Of a stretch of DNA of 6,147 bases, positions 5,811-6,147 are shown one piece after another. Both the position numbers and the translations under genes were made by a program. The stretch spans positions 1-6,147 of the forward strand of contig JASBSE010000342.1 of assembly GCA_030149115.1 (NCBI GenBank), written 5' to 3'. The first letter of the stretch is position 1. Every line of letters starts with the position of its first letter. This stretch comes from Winogradskyella sp. Lineage in GTDB: Bacteria > Bacteroidota > Bacteroidia > Flavobacteriales > Flavobacteriaceae. A model generated the notes under the pieces. It was given only the letters and a program-made list of their open reading frames with translations. It was not told the DNA's origin and made no database searches.

Positions 5811-5867
5811 TTCTTGATACGTTTTTAATTGCTTTGGTGGTGATTGAAAATACTTGGATTGACGTGG
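5811..5867 (+). repeat. Diverged R1 stem-loop with compensated stem
   Basis: TTCTTGATAC (5811-5820) and the tail ACTTGGATTGACGTGG (5852-5867) identify this as R1. Its stem GTTTTTAAT (5821-5829) pairs over all nine positions with ATTGAAAAT (5843-5851), using two G-T wobbles, although the stem sequence differs from the intact copy. The loop is longer (13 nt). It lies just upstream of the lipoprotein gene and heads the right composite block. Confidence 0.65.
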
Positions 5868-5885
5868 TTTGTGTGTTTTTTTTTT

Positions 5886-6006
5886 GAGATTCCTTCGCTA
5901 TGCTCGGAATGACAATGGTAAGGTCATTGCGAGTGAGGTACGAGCGAAGCAATCTAAGCGTTGGGTATGTTACCTTTTATGAGACTGCTTCGTACCTCGC
6001 AGTGAT
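5886..6006 (+). repeat. Composite of three stem-loop units (right copy)
   Basis: Same order and orientation as 1729-1865: a TTCC/GGAA unit (5886-5914), an inverted GTCATTGC...GCAATCT unit (5923-5955) and a CTGC/GCAG unit (5981-6006). The first unit has a short loop here, TTCGCTATGCTC, whereas the left copy has a longer one. Positions 5906-5958 equal 1765-1817. It is followed by a further, badly decayed CTGC-type copy at about 6027-6057 (TTTATAGACTGTTCTG), then by an R6-like stretch at 6069-6090. Confidence 0.87.
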
Positions 6007-6090
6007 AGTTGGGGTTGTGTTTTTTTCTTTTATAGACTGTTCTGTTTCTTGTGTGTTGGTTTGTGCTTTTATTTTTCTACGTTCATTTTT

Positions 6091-6147
6091 ATTCGTCGAT
6101 ATTCATTGTTTAAGACATCTTGAGTTCTTCTTGAGAAATTCTTGTAC
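6091..6147. other. Right edge, possible 3' end of a minus-strand gene
   Basis: This is the only stretch after the repeats. On the minus strand one frame is open from the window edge for 25 codons to a TAA at 6071-6073, and another is open for 11 codons, ending EELKMS and a stop at 6113-6115. Either could be the tail of the next gene, and the position of an R6-like repeat right after it would fit a gene end. The stretch is too short to choose a frame or to name a product. The direct repeat CTTGAG at 6119-6124 and 6130-6135 is probably chance. Confidence 0.15.

Overview
The window looks like a piece of a Bacteroidota chromosome, most likely from the Flavobacteriaceae. The reasons are a TAnnTTTG-type -7 promoter box, no Shine-Dalgarno sequences before the start codons, a short lipoprotein signal peptide on a PD40-repeat protein, and intergenic regions full of short palindromic repeats of a kind I associate with flavobacteria. 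Nothing in it allows a genus call.

Three genes are supported, all on the minus strand. From right to left they are: a periplasmic or outer-membrane lipoprotein with WD40-like PD40 repeats (4925-5794); a large single-gene anti-phage candidate with an N-terminal SIR2 NADase domain, a central STAND-type P-loop NTPase and a TPR-like C-terminus (2191-4731); and a 264-residue protein of unknown function (721-1515). A broken 5' remnant of a second copy of the 264-residue gene lies at about 2073-2140.

The non-coding parts are unusually structured. Positions 1-413 form one giant imperfect inverted repeat with 190-bp arms; it reaches the window edge and may continue outside. The arms differ at 15 positions, and every difference is an A/C or G/T exchange. 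The regions 298-708, 1604-2071 and 5811-6090 are mosaics of small stem-loop families. One family has the frame GAGA-stem-TTCG...CTCG-stem'-TGACA, and its stem sequence changes from copy to copy while base pairing is kept. A second is an AT-rich 9-bp hairpin (called R1 here) that also has a copy with compensated changes. A composite of these units occurs in the same order and orientation on both sides of the SIR2-STAND gene and the lipoprotein gene, with a 53-bp identical core.

The SIR2-STAND gene is much more AT-rich (roughly 30% GC by eye, against the mid-40s in the flanking genes) and lacks the strong G/T-rich plus-strand skew of its surroundings. It also has its own promoter-like box. It therefore looks like a recently acquired, self-contained defence cargo inserted into a repeat-rich intergenic site. 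The three genes do not look like an operon with a shared function. The lipoprotein and the 264-residue protein are probably resident genes, and the defence gene and the repeats explain most of what is unusual here.
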